Shown: positions 17,601 through 25,566, numbered from the stretch's first letter. The stretch is 64,000 nucleotides of DNA from Defluviitaleaceae bacterium (GCA_009788055.1 WQSG01000002.1:1-64000); one strand, 5' to 3'. Numbers and translations are program-made. The notes: a model not told the origin generated them from the sequence alone.

Positions 17601-18600
17601 GGAAAAGCAAAGACTGATACGAAAGCGAGTTGCCTTGCATTTGCCTAAACTCCGTACCCGTACCCTGAGAGCAACTGTTTTCGCAATTGACAATATCAAT
17701 CAGGTAGGGCATAAATTTTCCGCTGTCTTTTTCTTCCCCAAAGGTCTTTAAAAATTCGCAAACTTTGCGTTCGCCGTCTATTTTCATAACGGGAACTTCG
17801 CGCCCCAAGTAGTATTCAATGTTTTCTTTCAGCCCGCCTATGATTGGGAACAGCGAACCCATGCCGGCTTCAATGTCTTCCTCCACCTCGGGAAATGTTT
17901 GCGGGGATATAGCGTGCTTCTCGAAATGCTCTGCAAGCCGCTTAAACGTGACATTGTATTTAACAAGCCCTTTGCCCCTTACAGACTCTGCTTCCAATTT
18001 TTTGGAAATACAGGGGCTTAAAAACGCAAAGTCGCCCATTATGTTTTTGTATTTGCGCAAGTAAATCGCCGTGCTTATCATGGGGCTTTGCACAGGGATT
18101 ATGCTGGATAAAAGATTCGGGTGGTGCTTTTCAATATGCGCAACAATTGTGGGGCAGGGCTGAGAAATATATCCGCCTTGGTTTTTATCCAAGAAGTTCA
18201 TGTACCCCCACGTGGTTATGTCCCCACCAAAAGCAACGGGGTAAAAATTCTTAACCCCGATACTGCGCAAGTACCCGAAAATATTTTTATACGTTGTTGG
18301 ATAATTCAAATAAAATGAAGGCGCGACTATAACAGAAATATCTTTACCTTGCTGCAAATCCGCAAAGAAATTGTCACAATCGTCCTTAAAACGCCTTGCG
18401 TCGTGTACGCAGGTATCCATGCACGTTCCGCACAGTATACATTCCCTATCGTCCACGCATATTTTATGCTGGTCATTTTCTCCGGTAATAAGTACGTTCG
18501 ATTTTAAAATCGGACATTCACGGATACATTTATTGCAATTTATACAATCCTCAACCGCTGTATAAATTAAGCCCCTGTTGTAATCTTCCATTTTTAACAC
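14668..18600 (-). CDS. Sensory [FeFe]-hydrogenase fused to hybrid histidine kinase
   Basis: A 1,310-residue multidomain protein. Two [4Fe-4S] ferredoxin motifs lie at residues 19-29 and 54-64. An HsfB-type [FeFe]-hydrogenase large domain follows, with H-cluster cysteines in 'SQPCP' (149), 'SPCISKKLE' (197) and 'NCENSCSQGTGTE' (306, 310). A further [4Fe-4S] motif has C408, C411, C416 and C433. Next come two PAS domains (about 445-570 and 580-700), HisKA with His733 in 'SHEIRTPMNS', HATPase (N-box near 851, 'GSGLGL' at 915), a receiver domain (Asp1043) and an HPt domain with His1176 in 'AHVMKS'. No membrane segment is present. The likely role is to sense H2 or redox state in the cytoplasm and drive a phosphorelay. 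A GTG start at 18600 is chosen because GGGGG lies 9 nt upstream. No output regulator is adjacent. Confidence 0.9.
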   Translation of the reverse strand: MLKMEDYNRGLIYTAVEDCINCNKCIRECPILKSNVLITGENDQHKICVDDRECILCGTCMDTCVHDARRFKDDCDNFFADLQQGKDISVIVAPSFYLNYPTTYKNIFGYLRSIGVKNFYPVAFGGDITTWGYMNFLDKNQGGYISQPCPTIVAHIEKHHPNLLSSIIPVQSPMISTAIYLRKYKNIMGDFAFLSPCISKKLEAESVRGKGLVKYNVTFKRLAEHFEKHAISPQTFPEVEEDIEAGMGSLFPIIGGLKENIEYYLGREVPVMKIDGERKVCEFLKTFGEEKDSGKFMPYLIDIVNCENSCSQGTGTEFRQMQGNSLSYQSLLFRNNVYREHRGKNSLSPEMRRAALNEKFSNLNPNDFVCSYTQDINVCTTTVTEADINEVVTEKLHKLTENDQHVDCAACGYKSCRDMAEAIALGINHESNCMYYVKDELVKSMEKTSSAEAELRMFIYTMPVAIIVRDKDMNIVECNEETLRMFKVTDIEEYRDNYHLFWPETQPDGNNSAEKARRLQDEALKTSYARFGWQNQSADGEPMPAEITMLRLTWNGEYHVVSFIKDLRDEQKLKAAFKLTSEKLQAMLDASPILCAIYDENFKVIEANQAAANMFGLLDKNVYMERFEEVVPEFQPCGTPSLEKVKIVIADAFENGSSKFEWMHCTPDKQTMIPCEVNLECVTLGDKKVVVAFARDMREQKKLSETMKQLEESVEREQMANQAKTSFLARMSHEIRTPMNSILGLTELQLQKDNHPEDTEESFSRIYNSSILLLSIINDILDLSKVEAGKMEIIPATYEVLSMIVDTVQLNKMYIDGKRIEFVLDVDKDFPAFLIGDEIRIKQGLNNILSNAFKYTLEGSVKLSFTVEKGSNADEIIMVITVSDTGQGMSEDQLESLFDSEFSRFNMESNKYIEGSGLGLNIAHRLVVMMGGEIGVKSQPGKGTTFMLRIPQERNDNRVIGEEAAQSLHNFKDSQFSMKRVKKFEHEPMPYGRVLVVDDVESNLFVAKGFLQPYKLAIETVDSGILAVEKIKDGNIYDIIFMDHMMPDMDGIEATEIIRGLGYTKPIVALTANAFSDMAETFMSNGFSGYASKPIDSGRFDKILMEFIRDMHPPEVVEKARRAKSISEARRDRGISKILIASFIRDAKKAVKLLEGIDFENALSDGEVKDYIIQAHVMKSALNNVGRNELSNTARILEQAGRDKKFKKIKKELPDFLTAVHKVIAELKASDDEENAEQDMEFLREKMRIIADACVLFEPDDIQDANEAITELRKIKFSKQTKAVVDEIAELILNSDFEEAGELAEQALKL

Positions 18601-18645
18601 GGCACAATACCCCCTTGCGCATTTTCATATTGACTGACCGTACAG

Positions 18646-18682
18646 CAAAAAAACGCCACTGCAAGACAAACCTACAATGGCG
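18646..18682 (-). terminator. Terminator of rpmE
   Basis: On the minus strand CGCCATTG pairs with CAGTGGCG across a 13-nt loop, followed by seven T residues. It separates rpmE from the hydrogenase-kinase gene. Confidence 0.85.
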
Positions 18683-18693
18683 CAAAGGATATA

Positions 18694-18897
18694 CTAGTCC
18701 CTTTTGTATTTTTTCTTAAATTTCTCAACGCGCCCGCCTGCTTCAAGAAGAAGTTTTTGGCTTCCCGTGTAAAAAGGATGGCATTTGGAACATACTTCAA
18801 CGCGTATTTCTTCTTTAGTAGAGCCCGTTACGAACTCGTTGCCGCAGTTGCATCGTACTTTTGCTTCAAAATATTTCGGATGGATAGCCGCTTTCAT
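18694..18897 (-). CDS. rpmE: 50S ribosomal protein L31, zinc-binding type
   Basis: A 67-residue ribosomal protein starting '[12 protein letters not shown]', with two Cys pairs ('RCNCGN' and '[10 protein letters not shown]') that hold zinc. The Cys-containing form is the zinc-replete paralogue, used for large-subunit assembly and as a zinc store. It is monocistronic, with its own terminator. A GGATG-rich stretch just upstream serves as ribosome binding site. Confidence 0.96.
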   Translation of the reverse strand: MKAAIHPKYFEAKVRCNCGNEFVTGSTKEEIRVEVCSKCHPFYTGSQKLLLEAGGRVEKFKKKYKRD

Positions 18898-18952
18898 TTT
18901 ATCACCATCCTTTCTTCCAAAAATTTTTTATCGGAAATCTCCTAAGAATCTT

Positions 18953-19081
18953 TCTAAGAATTTTTCCACAGCACACTATAACATATATGTTTCAGGAAAT
19001 CAAATGCATTATAACTACCCGCTTGCAATTTTTTGCGGAAAATGTTAAAACTTGAACTATAATGTTGGAAAAATTCTTAGA
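18953..19081. repeat. 16-bp inverted repeat spanning the rpmE/dusB divergent region
   Basis: TCTAAGAATTTTTCCA at 18953-18968 is exactly complementary to 19066-19081. The right arm lies inside the first codons of dusB. It could form a long hairpin or be a binding site; no function is known. Confidence 0.55.
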
Positions 19082-20015
19082 AAACAAATTGATAATGGCA
19101 CCCATGGCGGGTGTGACGGACAAAATTTTCAGGCAAATCGTGTTTGCGTTTGGCGCAGGGTTTACGGTTTCGGAAATGGTTTCCGCAAAAAGCATTGTTT
19201 ACGGAAGCAAAAATACGTTTAGGCTGATGGCAAACGGCGAGAATGTTAGGCCGTGGGCTGTGCAGTTTTTTTCGCACGAGCCGGAGTTTTTGTCGGAAGC
19301 TATTAAACGGCTGGGGGATTTTCCGTTTGATATCGTGGATATCAACATGGGTTGCCCCATGCCAAAAATCGTGAACAACGGCGAAGGCGCGGCTCTTATG
19401 AAAAACCCGCCACTCGCGGGGCGGCTTATTGCGGCGGCAGTGAAAGCGTCACCGCGCCCCGTTACGGTAAAAATTCGCAAAGGGTTTACGCCGTCAACGG
19501 CGAATGCGGTGGAAATGGCGCACGTTGCGCAGGAATCGGGCGCAATGTGGGTGGCTGTTCACGGCAGAACCCGCGACCAATTTTACTCGGGCGAAGCGGA
19601 TTGGAACGCCATTGCGGAAGTGAAACAAGCCGTAAAAATCCCCGTGATTGGCAACGGCGATATTTTCACGCCGCAAATTGCCGCAGAGCGTCTAAAGTGT
19701 TGCGACGCAATAATGCTTGCGCGGGGCGCGTTGGGCAATCCGTGGCTGTTTTCGCGCACCAAGGCGTTACTGGAAACAGGGACGCTTCCGCCGCCGCCAA
19801 CCCACGCCGAAATTATCGAAACAGCATTGCAACATCTTCACGCGGCAGAAAAAGAAGGCAATAACATCGTAGAAATGCGGAAACATCTTTGCTGGTACAC
19901 AAAGGGCTTGCACGGCTCTGCCGAGGCACGCCGCCTGATAAACGCCGCAAAATCGGCAACGGAAATGGAAGAAATTTTAAGGAGTGTTCTAAATGAAGAA
20001 GATTTTTGCCAATAA
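19062..20015 (+). CDS. dusB: tRNA-dihydrouridine synthase (DusB family)
   Basis: A 317-residue FMN enzyme that reduces uridines in the tRNA D-loop with NADPH. Seen: 'IMAPMAGVTDKIFRQI' at the N-terminus, 'DINMGCPMPKIVNNGEGAAL' with the catalytic Cys, 'VTVKIRKG', 'VHGRTRDQFYSGEADW' and 'IGNGDIFT'. The start at 19062 overlaps a TATAAT box (19058-19063) and has no obvious ribosome binding site, so the true 5' end is uncertain. Its end overlaps the next gene by 23 nt. Confidence 0.93.
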   Translation: MLEKFLENKLIMAPMAGVTDKIFRQIVFAFGAGFTVSEMVSAKSIVYGSKNTFRLMANGENVRPWAVQFFSHEPEFLSEAIKRLGDFPFDIVDINMGCPMPKIVNNGEGAALMKNPPLAGRLIAAAVKASPRPVTVKIRKGFTPSTANAVEMAHVAQESGAMWVAVHGRTRDQFYSGEADWNAIAEVKQAVKIPVIGNGDIFTPQIAAERLKCCDAIMLARGALGNPWLFSRTKALLETGTLPPPPTHAEIIETALQHLHAAEKEGNNIVEMRKHLCWYTKGLHGSAEARRLINAAKSATEMEEILRSVLNEEDFCQ

Positions 20016-20718
20016 ATCAAAACTTGTCGCGGTCGCGCTGGTTGCGGTATTGCTTGCGGGTTTCGCGCATTTTCATGTGCCAACCGAAGCGGCGCAACCG
20101 GGAGACGCAACCGACCCCGTTGTAACGCGGCGTTTCGTGGAAGACAGAATTGCCGTGCTTTCGGAAGAAGTCGCGCTTTTGCGCAGCATAGTTGCAAACC
20201 TTAGCCCGGGCACATTGACCACTTTGCCAACGCCGTCGCCCTCTCCGTCCCCTTCGCCATACCCCGGCCAAACGCCCGCGCCAACGCCGTCTCCCACGCC
20301 GGCAGTGCCAAACTTTCCAAACCTTCCGCAGTCGGAAGTTCATCAGTTTTTTGAACTAATGATGTACTATTTTGAAGCTATGTACGGCGAAAGACTTGAC
20401 GCGGCACTGGCAAACATCCCCGGCCCTGCGGGTATGCCATACGGGTTGCCGCCCACCACATTTGAAGTGCTGAACCCGCAAGCGGGGCAGATTATCACCT
20501 TTGAAGCGGGCACAGAAGTGATACTTCGCGGCGGAAGCGCAGTCGCATTAACAGGCCCGTACAACGGCATTCCCGACGTAACCGCAGGCGATGATATCAT
20601 GAACGGTTCGCCGATAAGCTTAAACCACCTTATGATTTTCCCCGTAACAGACGGGCGCGGCATCATAATTCAAACAGAATCGTGGATTATGGTGCGGGGC
20701 GGATATACCATTATGTAA
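19993..20718 (+). CDS. Secreted protein with Pro/Ser/Thr-rich linker
   Basis: A 241-residue protein with a signal peptide (about residues 1-33, cleavage near 'TEAAQ'), a short coiled-coil helix ('VEDRIAVLSEEVALLRSIV'), a low-complexity linker of repeated P-S/T-P units (about 78-105) and a C-terminal domain containing 'FEVLNPQAGQIITFEAGTE'. The C-terminal part resembles small clostridial extracellular domains of unknown role annotated only as hypothetical. GGAGTG precedes the ATG. It overlaps dusB and precedes the DUF4364 gene by 18 nt, a probable operon. Confidence 0.75.
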   Translation: MKKIFANKSKLVAVALVAVLLAGFAHFHVPTEAAQPGDATDPVVTRRFVEDRIAVLSEEVALLRSIVANLSPGTLTTLPTPSPSPSPSPYPGQTPAPTPSPTPAVPNFPNLPQSEVHQFFELMMYYFEAMYGERLDAALANIPGPAGMPYGLPPTTFEVLNPQAGQIITFEAGTEVILRGGSAVALTGPYNGIPDVTAGDDIMNGSPISLNHLMIFPVTDGRGIIIQTESWIMVRGGYTIM

Positions 20719-20736
20719 CTGTCGGGAGGGCTTACA

Positions 20737-21285
20737 ATGGCAATAACCATTGAGTACAAGGATGTAGAAAACAAATTGCTTTTGCTTTACCTCATCAACA
20801 TGATGGATTTGCCAATGTCACGTTCGCAAATTACGGACTTCATCATCCAAAAAGACCTGATGCACCACTTCGTTTTAGAGCAAAACCTAACCGACATGGT
20901 ACAGCGCAAATTTCTTGAAGCCTCGCTGGAAAATTCGCAGGACGAAAACACAACGCGCTACGCCCTCACAGAAGACGGCCTAACCAATTTGGAACTCCTC
21001 GAAAATCAAATCCCGCGCCCCGTGCGCACCATGATTGCCAACTATGTAGACGAAAACCGCGGCAAAATAAAAAAGGGCTTTGAGAAAACAGCCCACTACT
21101 TCCCCAACGCCGACAACGACGAATACATCGTAAAATGCGGCGTTTACGACGACAAACGCGGCTCTATGCTAATGGAAATCTCCGTTCCCGTAATCACCCG
21201 CGAACAGGCAAAATTCATACAGGCAAACTGGAACGAAAATTACAACGCACTATACCAGAAGATTTTAACAATTTTGACGGAGTGA
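20737..21285 (+). CDS. DUF4364 family protein
   Basis: A 182-residue protein with an N-terminal winged-helix-like region ('LLYLINMMDLPMSRSQITDFI', 'YALTEDGLTNLELLENQIP') and a C-terminal alpha/beta part. This matches DUF4364, widespread in clostridia and often next to small secreted or membrane proteins. A DNA-binding role is suggested by the winged-helix pattern but unproven. A GGGAGGG site precedes the ATG. Confidence 0.85.
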   Translation: MAITIEYKDVENKLLLLYLINMMDLPMSRSQITDFIIQKDLMHHFVLEQNLTDMVQRKFLEASLENSQDENTTRYALTEDGLTNLELLENQIPRPVRTMIANYVDENRGKIKKGFEKTAHYFPNADNDEYIVKCGVYDDKRGSMLMEISVPVITREQAKFIQANWNENYNALYQKILTILTE

Positions 21286-21290
21286 TAGAG

Positions 21291-21385
21291 CAAGACCTTG
21301 GGGGACTCCGTCCCCCAAACCCCCTGCAAGGGGACAAATGTCCCCTTGACCCCTTCCTAAAATCGCGCATTAGCGCGATTTTTTT
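21291..21385 (+). terminator. Hairpin cluster ending in a terminator (family C)
   Basis: GGGGGACTCCGTCCCCC and AGGGGACAAATGTCCCCTT are two small hairpins. A clear terminator follows at 21359-21385 (AAATCGCGC ATTA GCGCGATTT then T run) at the end of the DUF4364 transcription unit. Confidence 0.85.
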
Positions 21386-21454
21386 CAGGAATTTTCAAAA
21401 AACACTAAAGTTTTAACCGTTATGTGCCGACATAATACATAGGAAACAAAATAA

Positions 21455-21478
21455 TGACATAACATGGAGGTAATGTCA
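21455..21478. promoter_or_regulatory. Probable BlaI operator over the ribosome binding site
   Basis: TGACAT-12-ATGTCA is a perfect dyad that encloses the GGAGG of blaI and ends two bases before its ATG. A second TACAT/GACAT-like half-site lies just upstream (21429-21441). BlaI/MecI repressors bind dyads of the TACA/TGTA type, so autorepression is likely. Confidence 0.6.
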
Positions 21479-21479
21479 C

Positions 21480-21863
21480 ATGAAAAATAAAAAATGGCTG
21501 GGTGATGCAGAACTTGAAATTATGATGGTTTTGTGGCGCGTTGATGAGCCTGTAACTTCAAAATATGTATTGGAAAATTTACCAAAACGCAGGGCATGGG
21601 TTTTGGCATCGCTGATGAGTTCATTGGCTAAATTATGCGAAAAGGGTTTTGTATCTTGCGACCGTACTTATCGGCTCAACCAGTATGTGGCGTTAGTATC
21701 GGAAGATGATTACAAAGCACAAGAGGGTGAAAAAGTTTTGAGCAATCTTTATGAAAACTCATTACACAATTTTGTTACCACCCTGTATAGCAAAAAAGTC
21801 ATTGGCGATACAGACATTGAGGAGTTACGTCAATTTTTGGATTCGTTAAATAAAGGAGGATGA
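21480..21863 (+). CDS. BlaI/MecI/CopY family repressor
   Basis: A 127-residue winged-helix repressor. The N-terminus 'LGDAELEIMMVLWRVDEPVTSKYV' is the family signature; the C-terminal half would dimerise and be cut by the partner protease ('LHNFVTTLYSKKVIGDTDIEEL'). It is followed immediately by a BlaR1-type gene. No beta-lactamase or penicillin-binding protein gene is in the window, so the regulon is unknown; many clostridial pairs respond to cell-wall stress instead. Confidence 0.9.
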   Translation: MKNKKWLGDAELEIMMVLWRVDEPVTSKYVLENLPKRRAWVLASLMSSLAKLCEKGFVSCDRTYRLNQYVALVSEDDYKAQEGEKVLSNLYENSLHNFVTTLYSKKVIGDTDIEELRQFLDSLNKGG

Positions 21864-21865
21864 AC

Positions 21866-23353
21866 GTGAGCCAATTCGTTGTCAATATTCTGTGGGTTTC
21901 TGTGGTATGCGGGGTGTTTATTCTTGGCATATGGGCGTTGTCGCCAATACTTAGCAAACACTTTAACGCAAAGTGGAAATATTGGGTATGGATACTGATT
22001 GCGCTTAGGCTGGTTGTGCCGATTAATTTCGGGCTTCCCCAATTTACTGCACCTGCGGGAATGTCCGAGGTTATGGCTATTCAAAATATGCCTGTGGCAG
22101 AATTGTTTGCGCCGTTACCGATTCCGTCGCAAGCTGATACAACAGAGCCGCCGGTCTATTCAGCCCACTCCCTGATGGAAAGCATAGCAATTTATCAAGT
22201 GCTTTTCTTGGTATGGTTTGTAGGCGGTATAGCATTTGCCGCGGTTCAAGCCGCCCGATATTTTATCGTCAAACGGAAGATATTACGGTGGAGCGCAGTT
22301 CCGAAAAGGCATGAGATTGACGAAACAATATCAAAACTTTCAATGGAAATGGGGATTAATGCCGCTATCTTTCCTATGGTGAACAAGGGAATTGCAAGCC
22401 CGATGATTATGGGGTTGATACGCCCTGTGCTTATGCTCCCCCATGAAGATTACGAAAGCAACGAGTTGACTTTTATTCTGCGCCATGAGTTGACCCATTT
22501 CAAAAATAAGGACATCGTTTATAAGGTGGTTTTATTTATCGCAAATGCTATCCATTGGTTTAACCCTATCGTCTACTTGATGGTGCAAGAAGCCCACGCC
22601 GATATGGAAAGGGTATGCGATGATGCGGTTTTGGAAAACAGTGGAACGGAAGAACGCCGAGAATACGGCGAGGTAATATTAAACTCAATAGGGCAACAAA
22701 AAATGCGTGGAAATGTATTCACAACCAATTTCTACGCAGGCACTAACAAAATCAAGGCAAGATTCACAAACATAATGGATGTGAAAAAGAAGAAAAGCGG
22801 CTTTGTACAGCTTTTGGTAATTGCTTTTGCGGCTGTTATATTGAGTGGAATACGCCCTGTGATGGGATATCCCACAGAAACTGCAAACGCAATACAACCA
22901 TCCGATTTTGTTCATTCACATATATTTACAGCCATGATGGTTGATTCGGCAAACATTGATATATTGGATATACATTTGCCGTATGCAAACCTTATGGTCG
23001 CAACGAATGATTATATTGCACCCGGGACGCAAGTTTTTATTAGCGGAACAACACTGGGAAACGTATTTACAATAAATCCCGCAACAAGAACCGCATATAT
23101 CCGAAACAACACCCAATTGCCGGAGGGGTTTGGATATTACGAAGAATCCATACTTTCCATAGTGGTTTCGGGCGAGTCGGATTGGGTTTTTGAGCAAGCT
23201 AATATCCATCTTGAAAACGGCGACATTTGGTATATACACGCGCACATAAATGAATTTTTGGCTGAAAACTTGAATGTGAGTCTGCCACAAGGTTCTGTAT
23301 TAAAGCACGTATTCCATACAGATAGGGTGCTTATAGAGCCAAGCAACGAATAA
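21866..23353 (+). CDS. BlaR1-family M56 membrane metallopeptidase
   Basis: A 495-residue protein with four membrane helices in the first 330 residues and the zinc-protease motif 'RHELTHFKNKD' (HExxH near residues 207-211). 'HADMERVCDDAVL' provides the third ligand region. A last membrane segment lies around 312-330. The extracellular C-terminus (about 335-495) is a beta-rich domain I do not recognise, not the penicillin-binding sensor of classical BlaR1. GTG 21866 is preferred because AAAGGAGG is 6 nt upstream; ATG 21860 would touch it. Expected role: sensing an envelope signal and cleaving the upstream repressor. Confidence 0.85.
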   Translation: MSQFVVNILWVSVVCGVFILGIWALSPILSKHFNAKWKYWVWILIALRLVVPINFGLPQFTAPAGMSEVMAIQNMPVAELFAPLPIPSQADTTEPPVYSAHSLMESIAIYQVLFLVWFVGGIAFAAVQAARYFIVKRKILRWSAVPKRHEIDETISKLSMEMGINAAIFPMVNKGIASPMIMGLIRPVLMLPHEDYESNELTFILRHELTHFKNKDIVYKVVLFIANAIHWFNPIVYLMVQEAHADMERVCDDAVLENSGTEERREYGEVILNSIGQQKMRGNVFTTNFYAGTNKIKARFTNIMDVKKKKSGFVQLLVIAFAAVILSGIRPVMGYPTETANAIQPSDFVHSHIFTAMMVDSANIDILDIHLPYANLMVATNDYIAPGTQVFISGTTLGNVFTINPATRTAYIRNNTQLPEGFGYYEESILSIVVSGESDWVFEQANIHLENGDIWYIHAHINEFLAENLNVSLPQGSVLKHVFHTDRVLIEPSNE

Positions 23354-23374
23354 ATCTAAAACGGAGGAATTGAC

Positions 23375-23977
23375 ATGAAAATTAATCCACTGCACACGCA
23401 CAACAAGAATGTCAACCAAGGGGGTGACAAAAAAATTGCGGGAGTAAGATTACCCAACTTCAACTATATGAACACGCAATCCACGCCCCAATTAAGCGAT
23501 GATGAAATTAGGGCAAGAATTGTGGAACTGGGAAAAAGGTATGCAGAAACAGGTGAACGCAATGACGATGAGAGAAATAAACTTACCCGTATGTTTATGT
23601 CGTCGGCTGCACCTGACAGAAGGGGTGCTATCACCAACGCATTGACAGCTCTGGAAACCCAAGTTAATTCGCTTCGTAAATTATCAAACACTCATACAAG
23701 TATGGGGGAATGGATTGAGTTGCTGTTTGGCAGGGCATTGTTAAATCCAAATTTTTCGTTAAATCATCTTGATGTGCATGATTCAAACGGCAATTTAATC
23801 GCAACTTTCAACGAAAGTACGGGATGGCGGGAAGTTATTACGCCGAATGAATGGGCACGGAGTCGTGAGTTGGCGGGCTTGTTTAGTGACACTGTCAGAG
23901 CGGTTCAAAATGGCAAACCTATGGTAGACATCACAGGGGAAGTAATTGAGCCGCCTAAAATTGATGTGAAAATGTAA
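23375..23977 (+). CDS. Uncharacterised protein, third gene of the BlaI/BlaR1 operon
   Basis: A 200-residue hydrophilic protein with no signal peptide or membrane segment. The N-terminus is basic and asparagine-rich, followed by a helical stretch ('DDEIRARIVELGKRYAETGERN') and a C-terminal 'VHDSNGNLIATFNESTGWREVITPNEW' segment. I recognise no family. It has a GGAGG site and begins 22 nt after blaR1, so it probably belongs to that regulon. It ends 4 nt before the convergent ruvA. Confidence 0.65.
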   Translation: MKINPLHTHNKNVNQGGDKKIAGVRLPNFNYMNTQSTPQLSDDEIRARIVELGKRYAETGERNDDERNKLTRMFMSSAAPDRRGAITNALTALETQVNSLRKLSNTHTSMGEWIELLFGRALLNPNFSLNHLDVHDSNGNLIATFNESTGWREVITPNEWARSRELAGLFSDTVRAVQNGKPMVDITGEVIEPPKIDVKM

Positions 23978-23980
23978 GCC

Positions 23981-24598
23981 TCATTGTTTCATTAGTTTTT
24001 TAAGTGCGAGTTTGATAATCGTTTCGGCGGGCATTTCGGGGGCGGCGACTTCGAGGACGGACTGTACGGCTTCGGCGCGACCGTAACCGAGAGCGAGAAG
24101 CGCATCGATAGCGTCTTGTTTGGCGGCGGAGGTAGGTGACGCGGCGGAATCGAAAGACGCGGCAATTTCAGATGAACTGTCGTCAAATGCGGCGGCAGTT
24201 TTTATTTTGTCTTTTAGTTCCAGCATAACGCGCTGGGCGGTCTTTTTGCCAACGCCGGGGGCTTTGCTTAGGGCAACTGCGTCTTGTGCTACAATGGACA
24301 GGATTATTTGTTGCGGTGTCATCGCGCCAAGGATTGCGGAAGCGACTTTCGGGCCGATTCCCGAAACGGAAATAAGCAAAGTGAACAGGCGCACTTCTTC
24401 CTGCGTGAGAAATCCGTGCAAAGATTGTCCGCTTTCTCCCGATTGAAAATATGTGAAAATTTGCACTTGCGAACCGCGCACGGGCAATCGTGAAATCGTG
24501 GCGGGCGACGCGTTCACAAGATATCCCACACCGCTAACGTCAACCACAACCGACCGTTCATACACAAATACCAACTCGCCTTTTACATAAGCAATCAT
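23981..24598 (-). CDS. ruvA: Holliday junction DNA helicase subunit RuvA
   Basis: A 205-residue protein that binds four-way junctions and loads RuvB. 'MIAYVKGELVFV' is the OB-fold start, 'LHGFLTQEEVRLFTLLISVSGIGPKVA' and 'LSKAPGVGKKTAQRVMLELKDK' are the two helix-hairpin-helix motifs, and the C-terminal RuvB-binding domain ends 'MPAETIIKLALKKL'. ATG 24598 has GGAG upstream; an earlier ATG at 24619 overlaps that site. ruvB is not next to it here, which is unusual. Confidence 0.94.
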   Translation of the reverse strand: MIAYVKGELVFVYERSVVVDVSGVGYLVNASPATISRLPVRGSQVQIFTYFQSGESGQSLHGFLTQEEVRLFTLLISVSGIGPKVASAILGAMTPQQIILSIVAQDAVALSKAPGVGKKTAQRVMLELKDKIKTAAAFDDSSSEIAASFDSAASPTSAAKQDAIDALLALGYGRAEAVQSVLEVAAPEMPAETIIKLALKKLMKQ

Positions 24599-24642
24599 AA
24601 GCCACACTCCTTTTGACATATTATATCATGGGGTGAATTGAC

Positions 24643-25182
24643 GTGCGAATAACAAATATAAAATGCCGCGAAGAGGGCGAAAAACTAAAATTAACATGGT
24701 CGTGGCCGCAAGAAATCGAACAGGTATATGTTTTTGAAAACGCAGAATTTGAAAACGGAAGACTTTTCACTTTGCAAGAGTATAAGAAGCGTGGCGGTGT
24801 CTTTTTGAAAAAACCGCAGGGTGTTTCTACATATTATATATGTGCGTTTCGGCGCGAAAACGGCGAAGATATTTTGTTCAAAGAATTGGAAAACGCGATA
24901 AGTTTCACAAACAAGACCGAAATTAGCTGTGTTATTTCAAAAAAATCGGAGATGCCCGTTTTTGGTTCGCAATTCCAAAACCATGAAATAACGCTAACCG
25001 CAACGCACACCGTACCCGCCGACACGATATGCTACACCAAAAATGAAAACGGAATTGTATATTTTTTCGGCGAACAGCTACAGGCAAACGAACCGACAAC
25101 CCGCATTATCCGCACAGAAAAAAACGAGTATATCCGCCCCTTCGTCCGCGAAGAAAGCACGGAATTATTCTTGTTAATTTGA
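24643..25182 (+). CDS. Uncharacterised beta-rich protein
   Basis: A 179-residue protein with a probable GTG start and no signal peptide. The first half looks like a fibronectin-III-style sandwich ('KLKLTWSWPQEIEQVYVFEN', 'TYYICAFRREN') and a second beta unit follows ('ITLTATHTVPADTICYTKNE'). I do not recognise a family. It diverges from ruvA; the SRP RNA promoter overlaps its last codons. Confidence 0.65.
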   Translation: MRITNIKCREEGEKLKLTWSWPQEIEQVYVFENAEFENGRLFTLQEYKKRGGVFLKKPQGVSTYYICAFRRENGEDILFKELENAISFTNKTEISCVISKKSEMPVFGSQFQNHEITLTATHTVPADTICYTKNENGIVYFFGEQLQANEPTTRIIRTEKNEYIRPFVREESTELFLLI

Positions 25183-25207
25183 CAGCCAAAAAATAACAGT
25201 TTATAAT
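25179..25207 (+). promoter_or_regulatory. Promoter of the SRP RNA gene
   Basis: TTGACA at 25179-25184 and TATAAT at 25202-25207 are perfect sigma-70 boxes with 17-nt spacing. Confidence 0.88.
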
Positions 25208-25210
25208 AGC

Positions 25211-25488
25211 CGAAGCTCGTGCTAGTCGGGGAAGTAGCGGCTCCCTGTAGCTTGCAATCCGCTATAGCAAGGGTGATGCCTGTTCATAGGCTCCTTCTTT
25301 TTAAAGTCTGCCCCGCGTAAGTGGCGTTGACGGTCAAGTCCTGCGCAATGGGCTCTTGTGAATCGTGTCAGGTTCGGAAGAAAGCAGCACTAAGCGAGTT
25401 CGCTCATGTGCCGCGGGAGTGCTTGACCCGAGCAAACTGCACGGGTAACGTTTAGGAGGAAGTGTCGAAGGCAGGCGCACGGGCTATT
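25211..25488 (+). ncRNA. ffs: Signal recognition particle RNA, large bacterial type
   Basis: The conserved domain IV hairpin is present (GTGTCAGGTTCGGAAGAAAG and CAGCACTAAGC, about 25366-25396). The 5' GCTCGTGC pairs with the 3' GCACGGGC, bringing the ends together. A length near 275 nt with the extra Alu-like 5' portion is the form found in Bacillota. Ends are approximate. The transcript works with Ffh to target nascent membrane proteins. Confidence 0.9.
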
Positions 25489-25566
25489 TTAAAAAAACAA
25501 AGTTTGCTTGAATAAGCCACCGCTTTTGAACGTAAACTATTTTAAAAATTTGGTGGTATTGATAGA

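Noticed and set aside
16993..17751. A 252-codon plus-strand frame inside the hydrogenase-kinase gene
   Set aside because: Antisense shadow; the opposite strand has intact H-cluster motifs.
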